A stretch of DNA of 64,000 nucleotides from Streptomyces sedi (GCF_006335015.1 NZ_VDGT01000025.1:1-64000); one strand, 5' to 3'; counted from the first letter of the stretch, positions 1-7,703 are shown. Translations and numbers: made by a program. The notes: generated from the letters alone by a model not told the origin.

Positions 1-88
1 AGCACCCGACCAGCAACAACCCGCCCGCCGCGACGGCGGCTATCCCCCGAAACGTTCGTTTCTTACTTACGCGCTTACGTACCCGCAT
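1..88 (-). CDS. Beta-propeller lipoprotein, N-terminal fragment (third tandem copy, cut by window edge)
   Basis: Only the first 29 codons are in the window. From an ATG at 88 the translation is a basic start (MRVRKRVSKK), a hydrophobic stretch, then LLLVGC with the lipobox cysteine as the last complete codon. The 56 bases nearest the edge are almost identical to the signal-peptide codons of the two complete lipoproteins to the right, so this is a third direct tandem paralogue; its first eleven codons differ from theirs. GGGGAG sits just upstream of the ATG, and only 47 bases separate it from the stop of the next copy. The beta-propeller body is inferred from the paralogues, since it lies outside the window. 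Confidence 0.75.
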   Translation of the reverse strand, partial: MRVRKRVSKKRTFRGIAAVAAGGLLLVGC

Positions 89-135
89 ATCTCCCCGCCG
101 GTTTACGTCAATTGGCACGCCGGGAGCCGAACGGC

Positions 136-1395
136 TCAGTCGGAGAGCTGGTAGGCGACCAGCCTCTCGTGGCGCAACGACCTCTGGTAGAACGCCCCGT
201 CGTGCACGACGGTCCCCCCGTCCCAGTCGGGGCTGTCCCCCACATAGCTCTCCTCCCGGGTGATCTCCCCGGTGCGCGGGTCCCACCAGGTGAGATGGCG
301 CGCGAACCCCCCGTCCACGATGTCCGCCTGACTCCTGAGCGGGGCTCCCCGATGAAAGGTGGGTCCGGGCCGCGCCGGGCCGTCCTCGCTCAGAAGATGC
401 GTGCGGCTCACAGGGTCCACCGCCTCGCCCCACAGGCTCTCCCCGCTCCGCAGATCGAAGGCGGAGATACCCTGCGCGTTTTGGAAGACCAGCGTCGAGT
501 CGCTGACCACCGGGCCGAAGAGGCCCGTGGGGGCATAGGGGATCTGGTTGGTCGCCTCCCCCGTCCCGTCGAACAGGTACACCATGCCATCGTCGGCGAC
601 AGCCAGGTCGGGTCCGGGAAGAACCGTCCCGCTGTGGACCGGGTTGTGCGCGAGATCGGACGCCTCGACCCACAGCCGCTCACCGCTGCCGGTGTCGAAG
701 GCCGCGATCTCCGGCTCCCCCTCCGAACAGTCACCGAAGGCCAGGGTGTGCACGTCGGCGTGCCGCCAGTAGACCTCGTAGCACTCGGGGCCCCAAGGGG
801 TTTCCAGGGCCGGCAGCTGTTCCCCGCTCCCGACGTCGACCCTGACGGTCCGGCTGGTGAAGGCGACCGAGACCACGCCCTCGCCCATGATCACCAACTC
901 GTGCCTGCCGCCGGGGTCGAGGCCCTCGCCGGAGTAGCTCCCCTCCAGTTCGCTCTCCCACAGCATCTCGCCGCTGTACGCGTCCACGGCGGCCAGCGTC
1001 AGACACTCCGATCCGCTCCGGTACATCACAGCGCCGACGCCGTCGTCGTTCACCTCGAACGAGCGCTCGCAGAACTCGCCCCCCGGCGCCTGGAGCGACC
1101 ACTCCTCGGCCCCCGTCTCGGGGTCGATACCGACGAGCTCCTCGTCGGACACGAAGACGAGTGGCCCGTCGTCGGGCGACCAGGCAGACAGCCCCGAAAC
1201 GGTGACGTCGCCGTCCATCTCGGTCTCCCACAGCCGCGCCATCGTCGTCTCCGACGACGCGGATGCCGACTCCTCCCCCTCCGGGCGGGCGCCGTCCCCC
1301 TCTTCCCCACCGCCCGACGAACACCCGACCAGCAACAACCCGCCCGCCGCGACGGCGGCTATCCCCCGAAACGCTCGTCCCCCGCGATACCGCAC
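136..1395 (-). CDS. PQQ-like beta-propeller lipoprotein, tandem copy 1
   Basis: 419 residues with a GTG start preceded by AGGGGG. Residues 1-25 are a lipoprotein signal (arginine-rich start, AVAAGGLLLVGC, Cys25), so the mature protein should be tethered to the outer face of the membrane. A Gly/Glu/Ser-rich linker follows, then repeated blades with the D-x-x-(T/S)-G-x-x-x-W pattern of PQQ/quinoprotein-like propellers (DPETGAEEW, DAYSGEMLW, DTGSGERLW, DLRSGESLW). Such propellers usually bind partners or ligands; no catalytic residues are visible and the partner is unknown. It is a close paralogue of the gene at 1670-2929: the signal region and roughly residues 85-150 are nearly identical and the rest more divergent. 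Conserved sequence continues a few bases past both stop codons, which suggests recent tandem duplication. Confidence 0.88.
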   Translation of the reverse strand: MRYRGGRAFRGIAAVAAGGLLLVGCSSGGGEEGDGARPEGEESASASSETTMARLWETEMDGDVTVSGLSAWSPDDGPLVFVSDEELVGIDPETGAEEWSLQAPGGEFCERSFEVNDDGVGAVMYRSGSECLTLAAVDAYSGEMLWESELEGSYSGEGLDPGGRHELVIMGEGVVSVAFTSRTVRVDVGSGEQLPALETPWGPECYEVYWRHADVHTLAFGDCSEGEPEIAAFDTGSGERLWVEASDLAHNPVHSGTVLPGPDLAVADDGMVYLFDGTGEATNQIPYAPTGLFGPVVSDSTLVFQNAQGISAFDLRSGESLWGEAVDPVSRTHLLSEDGPARPGPTFHRGAPLRSQADIVDGGFARHLTWWDPRTGEITREESYVGDSPDWDGGTVVHDGAFYQRSLRHERLVAYQLSD

Positions 1396-1424
1396 ACGTT
1401 CCCCCTGTGAGTTTTACGTTAAAC
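1396..1424 (-). promoter_or_regulatory. Conserved 5' element upstream of lipoprotein copy 1
   Basis: The 29 bases immediately upstream of the GTG start match those upstream of copy 2 (2930-2958) at 28 positions. They hold the AGGGGG ribosome site and, further out, the AT-rich GTTTAACGTAAAACT on the coding strand. Conservation beyond the ribosome site suggests a shared promoter or operator, although recent duplication alone could also explain it. The truncated third copy has only a vague resemblance here. Confidence 0.45.
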
Positions 1425-1669
1425 GCCACCCCGGAGTATACGCATGGTGCATAGCCCGCGAGGGCAGCGCCCCCGGGCCGGGGCGCCCGCACGCGGCGCG
1501 ACGAGCGGAAGCGGCAGCGCGCCGGGAGTTCGGCGAACGTCGCGCCTCCGTTGAGCGGGCATCAGGCTGGGGCCGACCGACCGCCCCGGAGAACGCACGG
1601 GCGTCCACCGCACCGCGCGTGGAGTTCCGGGAGCGGAACGGCGCGGTGGGACGCCCGGAGCCGAACGGC

Positions 1670-2929
1670 TCAGTCGGAGAACTGGTACGCGGTCAACAGC
1701 CCCTCGTGCAGGGGCCCCTGGTAGAACACCCCCTCGTGCACGACGGACGCTCCGCCCCAGGCGGAGCTGTCCCACGTCTGGATCTCCTCCCGAGTGCTCT
1801 CCCCGGTGCGCGGGTCCCACCAGGTGAACTGGACCGTGACCTCCCCGCTTCCCAGGCCAATGACGTCAGCCCCGAACGGGGCTCCCCGCTGGATGGTGAT
1901 GCCGATCGACGCCGGGCCGTCCTCGCCCAGAACCCTTTTCCTGCTCTGGGTGTCCGCCACCTCCTCCCACAAGAGTTCCCCGCTCCGCAGGTCGTAGGCG
2001 CTGACGCCCCGGGCGTCCCGGAAGATCAGAGTCGAGTCATAGACCACGGGCGCGTAGGTGCCCGAGGTCAAGGGGATCCAGCCGGTCTGCTCCCCCGTCT
2101 CGTCGAACAGATACACCGCGCGGTCGGCGGAGACAGCCACGTCGGGTCCGGGGAGAAGCTGCCGGATGCCGTGCGGGTCGCCCGCGAACGCGGACTCCCT
2201 GACCCACAACCGCTCACCGCTCTCGGTGTCGAAGGCCGCGATCTCCGGCCCTCCTTCCGAACAGTCGCCGAAGGCCAGGGTGTTCGTGTCGGCGTGCCGC
2301 CAGGAGATCTCGGGGCACTCGGGGCCCCAGGGTGCCCTCAGGGGCGCCAGGTGTTCCCCTCTGCCGGCGTCGACCCGGACGACCCGGTAGCCGAAGGCGA
2401 CCGAGATCGTGTCCCCACCCACGACCACCGACTCCTGCTCGCCGCCGGGGTTGACTCTATCGCCGGGGTGGTCCTTCTCCAGTTCGGTCTCCCACAGCAT
2501 CTCGCCGCTGTACGCGTCCACGGCGGCCAGGGTCAGGCACTCCGATCCGCTCCCGTACATCACGGCGCCGACGCCGTCGTCGTTCGCCTCGAACGAGCGC
2601 TCGCAGAACTCACCCCTCGGAGCCTGGAGCGACCATTCCTCGGCCCCCGTCTCGGGGTCGATACCGACGAGTTCCTCGTCGGACACGACGACGAGCGGCC
2701 CGCCGTCGGGCTTCCAGACCCACAGCTCCACAGTGCCGAGGTCGCCGTCCATCTCCGTCTCCCACAGCCGCGTCATCGTCGCCTCCGACGACGCCGACGC
2801 CGACTCCTCCCCCTCCGGGGCGGCGCCCTCCGCGCCCTTCCCACCACCTGACGAACACCCGGCGAGCAACAACCCGCCCGCCGCGACGCCGGCTATCCCC
2901 CGAAACGTTCGTCCCCCGCGATACCGCAC
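1670..2929 (-). CDS. PQQ-like beta-propeller lipoprotein, tandem copy 2
   Basis: 419 residues, the same length as its neighbour at 136-1395. The lipobox is LLLAGC with Cys25, followed by a Gly/Ala/Glu/Ser linker and the same PQQ-like blade motifs (DPETGAEEW, DAYSGEMLW, DTESGERLW, DLRSGELLW). The C-terminal third has diverged most from copy 1, as expected if the exposed loops are changing specificity. The GTG start is chosen because it matches copy 1 and follows AGGGGG. The 274-base gap to copy 1 contains no other gene that I can support. Function beyond a surface-tethered binding propeller is unknown. Confidence 0.88.
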   Translation of the reverse strand: MRYRGGRTFRGIAGVAAGGLLLAGCSSGGGKGAEGAAPEGEESASASSEATMTRLWETEMDGDLGTVELWVWKPDGGPLVVVSDEELVGIDPETGAEEWSLQAPRGEFCERSFEANDDGVGAVMYGSGSECLTLAAVDAYSGEMLWETELEKDHPGDRVNPGGEQESVVVGGDTISVAFGYRVVRVDAGRGEHLAPLRAPWGPECPEISWRHADTNTLAFGDCSEGGPEIAAFDTESGERLWVRESAFAGDPHGIRQLLPGPDVAVSADRAVYLFDETGEQTGWIPLTSGTYAPVVYDSTLIFRDARGVSAYDLRSGELLWEEVADTQSRKRVLGEDGPASIGITIQRGAPFGADVIGLGSGEVTVQFTWWDPRTGESTREEIQTWDSSAWGGASVVHEGVFYQGPLHEGLLTAYQFSD

Positions 2930-2958
2930 ACGTTCCCCCTGTCAGTTTTACGTTAAAC
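2930..2958 (-). promoter_or_regulatory. Conserved 5' element upstream of lipoprotein copy 2
   Basis: This is the partner of the element at 1396-1424, with one mismatch in 29 bases. It contains the AGGGGG ribosome site and an AT-rich GTTTAACGTAAAACT stretch that is a plausible promoter or operator core. No regulator gene is adjacent. Confidence 0.45.
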
Positions 2959-3209
2959 GACGGCGGGAAGTCTAGCCGCGGGAGGGCGAACACGGAAAAC
3001 CGGGGGCCGAGCCGATGACCCGCGGGGCAGGTCGGGCGGTGGAGGGCGTCGGGGCAACTCGCCGCGCGCGTGGGGCACGTTGACACTCCGGCCGCTCGGC
3101 GTCGGACGGGCGACGCCGAACGGTCACGCGCCGGGGCGCGCGCCGGGTGGCCATGCGCCGGTGGCACGTTGAGGGCCGCGCGCCGGGGCGCGCGCGGCCG
3201 GGGCGGCGC

Positions 3210-3653
3210 TCAGCCCCGCACGTCCGCCAGGCAGTCCTCGCGGGAGGCGATCAGCAGGGGAACGGTCTGGACCTCCGTGCCGTCATCCGCCCAGAGCGTG
3301 GCGGGGTAGTCGCCGACGGGGATGGGCGCGATCGACAGGTGGAGGAACCCCGTGGCCCCGTTGATGTGTTCGATCCACTCGTTGGGATGGACCGCGCCGC
3401 CGTTGCTGTAGGAGCCCTCGGGCAGGTCCGAGATGCCGGTGGTGATCACGGTCGACCACGTCCCGCGCAACGAGGCGGTGACGTAGGTGTTGGGCCAACC
3501 CCGGTCCGGATGAACGCAGACGCGCGCGGGGCTGTCGGGATAGTGCACCAACGTCCAGGTCGACGCCGACGCGGGCGTCGCCCCGGCCAGCGAGAGTGTG
3601 CAGGTGGCGAGCAGCCCGGTGAGCAGCCCGACCACACGGCGGGATAACGTCAT
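3210..3653 (-). CDS. Small secreted protein of unknown function
   Basis: About 147 residues. The start is taken at the second of two adjacent ATGs (3653) because AAGGAGG is one base from the first and four from the second. Residues 1-31 form a Sec signal peptide (basic start, GLLTGLLATCTLSLAGA, then ATPASAS). The mature part is a compact domain beginning TWTLVHY with PNTYVTASLRGTWSTVI and ISDLPEGS, ending in a segment with a single cysteine (ED-C-LAD). It resembles the small secreted actinobacterial proteins grouped as DUF5980, but that family name is from memory and not certain. No enzymatic motif is visible. Neighbours give no hint of function. Confidence 0.75.
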   Translation of the reverse strand: MTLSRRVVGLLTGLLATCTLSLAGATPASASTWTLVHYPDSPARVCVHPDRGWPNTYVTASLRGTWSTVITTGISDLPEGSYSNGGAVHPNEWIEHINGATGFLHLSIAPIPVGDYPATLWADDGTEVQTVPLLIASREDCLADVRG

Positions 3654-3933
3654 CATGCCTCCTTGAGAGGAACGCGCGAGGATCTGCCATGGACCTTCCG
3701 GCCGGCTCCTCCGCCCGGGAGGTCATGGCGAGTGTCGCGCGCGGCGGCACGCCGCACAAGGGCTGGTTGAACGTTGACCGTTCGGACTTTCCCCGGCTGC
3801 GGGCGGAGGCGCCGGCCACCGGTGGCGTCGCGTCAACTACCCGTATACAACGCTCAGTTGGCCGGCCGGCCGCCCTCTCCCGCCACCGCCGGGTCGACGC
3901 GCGCGGGGGCGCGGGCGCCGACCCGGCGGCAGA

Positions 3934-4938
3934 TCACAGGGACGCCCCCACGAGCAGCGCCAGGTCGACGAGGCGGTTCGAGTAGCCCCACTCGTTGTCG
4001 TACCAGCCGACGACCTTGACCTGGGGGCCGGAGACCCGGGTGAGCGCGGCGTCGAAGACGCAGGAGGCCGGGTCGCCCGCGATGTCGGTGCTGACCAGCG
4101 GCGCGTCCACGGAGGACAGCAGCCCCTTGTAGGGCCCCGAGGCCGCCTCCGCGTACGCCTCCCGCACCTCCTCCACGGTGGTGGCGCGGCGGGTGACCAC
4201 CGTGAGGTCGGTGACCGAGCCGGTGGGCACGGGCACCCGCAGCGCGAACGCGTCCAGCCTGCCGGCGAGTTCGGGCAGCACGAGGCCGATGGCCTTGGCG
4301 GCGCCGCTGGAGGTGGGCACGATGTTCAACGCGGCGGCCCTGGCCCGGCGCAGGTCCTTGTGCGGGGCGTCCTGGAGGTTCTGGTCCTGGGTGTAGGCGT
4401 GGACCGTGGTCATCATGCCGGTGTCGATGCCGACGGCGTCGTGCAGCACCTTGGCCAGCACGCCGAGGCAGTTGGTGGTGCAGGAGGCGTTGGAGATGAT
4501 GGTGTGGCGAGCCGGGTCGTAGTCGCCGTCGTTGACGCCCAGCACCACCGTGACGTCCTCGCCGCTGGCCGGGGCCGCGATGATGACCTTCTTCGCTCCG
4601 CCCTCGACGTGTGAGCGGGCCTTCGCGGCGTCGGTGAAGACCCCGGTGGACTCGATCACGATGTCCACTCCGAGATCGCCCCAGGGCAGCGCGCCGGGGT
4701 CGCGCTCGGCGAGCACCCTGACCGTCCGCTCCCCCACGCGGATCGCGCCGGACTCGGCGGCGACCTCCTCGGGGAAACGCCCCAACGTCGAGTCGTAGGC
4801 GAGCAGATGGGCCATCGTGGGCACGTCGCCGAGGTCGTTGACGGCGACGACCTCCAGCTCCGAGCCGCGCGCGGTGGCCGCACGGAAGACGTTGCGGCCG
4901 ATGCGTCCGAAGCCGTTGATGCCGATGCGCACGGTCAT
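3934..4938 (-). CDS. gap: Glyceraldehyde-3-phosphate dehydrogenase, type I
   Basis: 334 residues. Phosphorylating GAPDH oxidises glyceraldehyde-3-phosphate to 1,3-bisphosphoglycerate with NAD+ in glycolysis. The N-terminal NAD-binding fold shows GINGFGRIGR (about residues 6-15), the catalytic motif SNASCTTNC places the nucleophile at Cys153, HAYTQDQ follows about 25 residues later, and WYDNEWGYSNR is near the C terminus. Length is normal. The ATG at 4938 is chosen because the protein begins at the fold and GAGGAGC lies upstream; an in-frame extension to 5166 would run through the divergent MarR gene. It is not in a glycolytic operon with pgk/tpi; instead it is divergent from a MarR regulator, an arrangement known from pentalenolactone self-resistance loci. 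Drug insensitivity cannot be read from the sequence by eye. Confidence 0.95.
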   Translation of the reverse strand: MTVRIGINGFGRIGRNVFRAATARGSELEVVAVNDLGDVPTMAHLLAYDSTLGRFPEEVAAESGAIRVGERTVRVLAERDPGALPWGDLGVDIVIESTGVFTDAAKARSHVEGGAKKVIIAAPASGEDVTVVLGVNDGDYDPARHTIISNASCTTNCLGVLAKVLHDAVGIDTGMMTTVHAYTQDQNLQDAPHKDLRRARAAALNIVPTSSGAAKAIGLVLPELAGRLDAFALRVPVPTGSVTDLTVVTRRATTVEEVREAYAEAASGPYKGLLSSVDAPLVSTDIAGDPASCVFDAALTRVSGPQVKVVGWYDNEWGYSNRLVDLALLVGASL

Positions 4939-5064
4939 GGGGGTGCTCCTCAGTAGCGCTCTGGGGGTTCGTTGACGCGCCGTTGCGCCGAGGTGGGTCG
5001 CGAGCGGTGGGTCGCGTGGATCGCGCCGGTTCGGGGGTTCCGGCGCGATACATAAGGAGCTTAT

Positions 5065-5081
5065 ATATATCCGCGATATAT
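5065..5081. promoter_or_regulatory. Perfect inverted repeat in the gap-marR intergenic region (probable MarR operator)
   Basis: ATATATC-CGC-GATATAT is a perfect 7-3-7 inverted repeat inside an AT-rich patch (about 5051-5085) that stands out from the surrounding G+C-rich sequence. It ends eight bases before the GTG of the MarR gene and lies about 130 bases upstream of gap. Size and dyad symmetry fit a winged-helix MarR dimer. Being so close to the start codon, it probably overlaps the marR promoter or a very short leader. Confidence 0.7.
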
Positions 5082-5089
5082 TTCCAGGC

Positions 5090-5575
5090 GTGACTCCCTC
5101 CCAGCGCGCCGACGGCACCACCGGCCTCGACGTCGTCGACCTGACCACGGCGATCGAGAACTTCAACCGCTACTACATCCGGCTTCCGTCGGTGCAGCAG
5201 CTGTCGTTTACCACCCTGTCCGTGCTGGACGCGCTGGTCTCCGGCGGCCCGAAGCGGCTGACCGAACTGGTCAGGACGGAACAGATCAGCCAGCCGGGAC
5301 TCACCCAACTGGTCACCCGGCTGGAACGCGACGGCCTCGTGGAACGCCGCCCCGACCCGGCGGACGGCCGGGCCGTCCTCGTCCACCTCACCGAGGCCGG
5401 GCGGGCGGTCCGCCAGGCGCGGCAGGACGACCGCGAACGCCATCTGGCCCCGCTGATCGCCCGGCTGACCCCGGCGGAACGCGAGGCCATCGCCTCCGCC
5501 CTCCCCGCCCTGACCCGCCTCGCGGAACTCGGCGCCGAAGCCGAGGCGGAGGCCAGGTCCAGGACCGAACGGTAG
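5090..5575 (+). CDS. MarR-family transcriptional regulator
   Basis: 161 residues with a GTG start. It has the MarR layout: an N-terminal helix, a winged helix-turn-helix (RLTELVRTEQISQPGLTQLVTRLERDGLVERR) and the wing signature DPADGRAVLVHLTEAG at about residues 88-103, then a long C-terminal dimerisation helix. It should bind the AT-rich inverted repeat just upstream and control itself and the divergent gap gene. By family knowledge such regulators release or reposition on binding a small-molecule ligand. No good ribosome site precedes the start, so the message may be leaderless. The gene pair resembles PenR/PntR with Gap1 in pentalenolactone producers; no terpene genes are present here. Confidence 0.9.
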   Translation: MTPSQRADGTTGLDVVDLTTAIENFNRYYIRLPSVQQLSFTTLSVLDALVSGGPKRLTELVRTEQISQPGLTQLVTRLERDGLVERRPDPADGRAVLVHLTEAGRAVRQARQDDRERHLAPLIARLTPAEREAIASALPALTRLAELGAEAEAEARSRTER

Positions 5576-5591
5576 GCGCGGCTTCGGTGGT

Positions 5592-6050
5592 TCAGGCGTA
5601 GGCGGCGGTGGGGCGGTCGGCGTTGATCAGGAGGGGGAGGCGGCGGCGTTGGCCGGCGGCGATGATGGCGTACTGGTAGAGCGCCGGTGGTTCGTGCAGC
5701 TCCCGCATCGGCACCCAACTCGTCCCTTCCTTGGGTTCGTTGGCCGGGAGGTCGGGGAGGACTCCGCCGTCCAGCACCCAGGTCAGGCCGGTCAGCTGAC
5801 CAGTGGCGTCGGTGGTCGGGGTGAACGCCAGCACATCGGAGAGGGAACGGTCACAGCCGGTCGCGTGCGTGAACAGCGCCCGCGCGGTGGTAATCACGCA
5901 ACGCCCCTCCGGCACGTCCCCGTGCGGCAACACCCACCCCTCCTCCCCGTCCTCCCGCCTGCCCCGCACCATCAACACGTGGTTGGTACCGGTGGTCGCC
6001 AGGATGTGGAACGAGAGAGTGAGCGGGGAGTGGGCAATAGTGGTCAACAT
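5592..6050 (-). CDS. Nudix-fold protein with degenerate catalytic box
   Basis: 152 residues, ATG at 6050 with AGGAAG upstream. The order HVLMVRGR, WVLPHGDVPEG and then a helix ending ATGC matches a Nudix hydrolase fold, but the Nudix box is eroded: the REL-x-EE core that holds the metal ligands reads RALFTH here, and the earlier glutamate is displaced. The C-terminal half (TWVLDGG, GTSWVPMRELHEPPALYQYAI) is also typical of Streptomyces Nudix-like proteins. It is probably a sugar-nucleotide-binding or regulatory relative, not an active pyrophosphohydrolase. It follows the small-protein operon at 7476-6207 after a 156-base repeat-rich gap. Its coding sequence contains the palindrome GGTCAGCTGACC (5790-5801), also found upstream at 6137-6148. 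Confidence 0.75.
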   Translation of the reverse strand: MLTTIAHSPLTLSFHILATTGTNHVLMVRGRREDGEEGWVLPHGDVPEGRCVITTARALFTHATGCDRSLSDVLAFTPTTDATGQLTGLTWVLDGGVLPDLPANEPKEGTSWVPMRELHEPPALYQYAIIAAGQRRRLPLLINADRPTAAYA

Positions 6051-6086
6051 GTCGACTTCCTAGGAATCGAGGACTCGCACGGACAG

Positions 6087-6142
6087 TGGTCACTGGTCGG
6101 TGGTCGGTGGTCGGTGGTCGGTGGTCGGTGGTCGGTGGTCAG
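6087..6142. repeat. Heptanucleotide tandem repeat (TGGTCGG)n
   Basis: Six perfect TGGTCGG units occupy 6094-6135, flanked by one variant on each side (TGGTCAC, TGGTCAG), so eight heptads in register. The array runs into the palindrome GGTCAGCTGACC (6137-6148). It lies upstream of the Nudix-like gene and downstream of the gene at 6207. Units of seven are out of phase with codons and with the DNA helix; copy number is likely to vary between strains. Confidence 0.9.
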
Positions 6143-6206
6143 CTGACCGGTCAACCGGCGAGCTGGTGAACTGGTGGAGGAACTGGTCGCTCCACTGGTC
6201 AGTTGG

Positions 6207-6593
6207 TCAGTTGAGGGCCGCCGGGAGGAACCCGGACAGGGCGGTGAGCAGGCACATCAGCCCGACGAACACCGGACCGAACACCCCGCCGGTGTCCGGC
6301 GGGGACGACGCCGGGTCCTCGTCCGGCCGGGGCACCACCCGCCAGTGGGACTCGGTGCGCGCGAGGAACAACGTGTGCTCCGGATGCTCCTGCACGTGCT
6401 GGATCGACCACACGGCAACGGGCAACGCATCGTCGTCGAACAACGGCGAGTTCGCCCCACACGCCATGCACTCCGCACCGTGAATCCCCTCCGGGACACC
6501 CGGGCCACGCTCCTTCGTCAACACCCAGTCCGCCGCCTTGACCAGCGAGGTCCGAACCGGCTCACCGCGCTCGACACCGTCGACGTCGTTCAT
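6207..6593 (-). CDS. Small protein with CxxC motif and C-terminal membrane anchor
   Basis: 128 residues, ATG at 6593 with AGAGGA upstream. A central segment has C-M-A-C (AECMACGANS) and histidines (QHVQEHPEH) that could bind zinc. The last 25 residues (GVFGPVFVGLMCLLTALSGFLPAALN) are a single hydrophobic helix, so it is probably tail-anchored. Its start overlaps the stop of the upstream gene as ATGA, implying translational coupling. The family resembles the short Streptomyces proteins found beside ATP-binding/HTH modules (DUF7848-like, uncertain). Function unknown. Confidence 0.7.
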   Translation of the reverse strand: MNDVDGVERGEPVRTSLVKAADWVLTKERGPGVPEGIHGAECMACGANSPLFDDDALPVAVWSIQHVQEHPEHTLFLARTESHWRVVPRPDEDPASSPPDTGGVFGPVFVGLMCLLTALSGFLPAALN

Positions 6594-7018
6594 GGCGCGT
6601 TCCTCTCCCTCGGGGGCGGGTTCGTTGGCGGCGACGCGAGGCGCGTGCCGAAGGTGGTGCGGGCCCGCCGCTCGCGGCGACGACGGACACGCCCCCGGGG
6701 CGGCGCCGGCGCGGGTTCACTCGCCGGGTGCGGCTGGTAAAGCGGCACCGGCCGCCCCTCGGCGTCCTGCGGCGCGGCCCATTCGGCCTCGGTGAAGTCC
6801 CAGGCCATCGCGTGCAGTCGGTGTAGGCACCCGGCGCAGGCATACAGCGGCGCGTCGACCCCACCGGTGGTCAGGCACCCGATCCAGACGACCGCCCCGA
6901 CTCGGTGGCCGCAGAAGAACCAACACGGGCCGAACGCCCGGAACTCCTCCCCCGTCACCCACCCCGGCGCCGGTATCTGGAACTCCCACTCCACGCCCCT
7001 GGCGTCCGCCGCGTTCAC
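6590..7018 (-). CDS. Small Cys/His-rich protein, probable zinc-binding, unknown function
   Basis: 142 residues from a GTG at 7018 whose GTGA overlaps the stop of the ATP-binding protein gene. Its centre has C-x3-C-x-H (PCWFFCGH) and C-x2-C followed by two histidines (YACAGCLHRLH), a plausible zinc site. Then comes an aromatic/acidic segment and a long Pro/Arg-rich, probably disordered tail. The reading frame stays open further upstream, but that would run antiparallel through the ATPase gene in another frame, so the overlap start is preferred. It is the middle gene of a tightly coupled three-gene operon (ATP-binding protein, this gene, membrane-anchored CxxC protein). I do not recognise a named family. 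Confidence 0.7.
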   Translation of the reverse strand: MNAADARGVEWEFQIPAPGWVTGEEFRAFGPCWFFCGHRVGAVVWIGCLTTGGVDAPLYACAGCLHRLHAMAWDFTEAEWAAPQDAEGRPVPLYQPHPASEPAPAPPRGRVRRRRERRARTTFGTRLASPPTNPPPRERNAP

Positions 7019-7476
7019 TCGGCGCCCGCCCCGGGAAACGCTCCCCAGCACGAGAACCAGACGACTTTCCCGAGCCGGTACGAGGCGCCGTTGCTGAACG
7101 GCATCGGCATGTACCCGAACCCGTCGGCCATCTCCCGCAGCAGCCACAGCCCCCGACCACTCTCCGAACACCAGTCGGGCGTGCGGAGAACGGGCAGCTG
7201 TTTGGACTCGTCGAAGACCTGCACCATCACGTCCGCACCCACCCGCACCGTGCGCAGGCAACACCGGCGGTTCACGGTGTGCTTGGCAACGTTGGCGAGG
7301 AGTTCGGAGACCCCGAGCCGCGCCAGTTCGACGGCCTCCCGCGTGGCCCGCCAGTCGCTCAGGGCGGCCCCCACGGTGTGCCGCCACCGCTCGATCTCCT
7401 CGGCCCTGACCGTTAACGACCAGCTGTGGTCATGGGAGCCGAACGCGGAGTCGACGGAACGGACGGGAACGAGCAT
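7015..7476 (-). CDS. ATP-binding (HATPase_c_2) anti-sigma/regulatory protein
   Basis: 153 residues from ATG 7476, which has GGAGGTG upstream; an in-frame extension to 7536 lacks a ribosome site. The GHKL ATP-binding fold is marked by an N-box (ELLANVAKH, about residues 76-84), a degenerate D-box and the G-box GRGLWLL. Members of this Streptomyces family are related to the anti-sigma kinases SpoIIAB/RsbW and are usually paired with HTH and DUF397 proteins, as here. The divergent gene at 7704 encodes that HTH partner. It likely acts as a phosphorylating or sequestering switch, but its target is not identifiable. Confidence 0.88.
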   Translation of the reverse strand: MLVPVRSVDSAFGSHDHSWSLTVRAEEIERWRHTVGAALSDWRATREAVELARLGVSELLANVAKHTVNRRCCLRTVRVGADVMVQVFDESKQLPVLRTPDWCSESGRGLWLLREMADGFGYMPMPFSNGASYRLGKVVWFSCWGAFPGAGAE

Positions 7477-7589
7477 CAGACACCTCCAAGGCACGCCAGC
7501 GGAAGCCCACTTCGAGGAGTTACCTCTCGGCCGCACAGCGTCGTATCCTCATGATGCGCAGCTTCAAGACACCCCGTCAACGCACTGCA

Positions 7590-7602
7590 TGGCAAATTGC
7601 CA
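7590..7602. promoter_or_regulatory. Perfect dyad TGGCAA-A-TTGCCA between divergent regulatory genes
   Basis: A 13-base perfect palindrome (6-1-6) lies in the 227-base AT-richer interval between the ATP-binding protein gene (start 7476) and the HTH regulator (start 7704). It is the most symmetric element in the interval and a natural operator candidate for the HTH protein. Binding is inferred only. Confidence 0.45.
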
Positions 7603-7703
7603 AATCTCTGTCTAGCATCCTTCTTTAGGGTGAGAACGGCAGTCGCCGGCCTCATCCCCTACGTAGGCTGCTTGCGCCTCAACTCATGGGAGGGAGCTCG
7701 GAC

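Noticed and set aside
112..1410. Long plus-strand open frames antisense to the lipoprotein genes
   Set aside because: They are mirror frames of the GC-rich lipoprotein coding sequence, with Arg/Pro/Gly-rich low-complexity translation and no ribosome site.
4939..5166. N-terminal extension of the GAPDH
   Set aside because: It crosses the divergent MarR promoter and coding region and adds nothing resembling the family.
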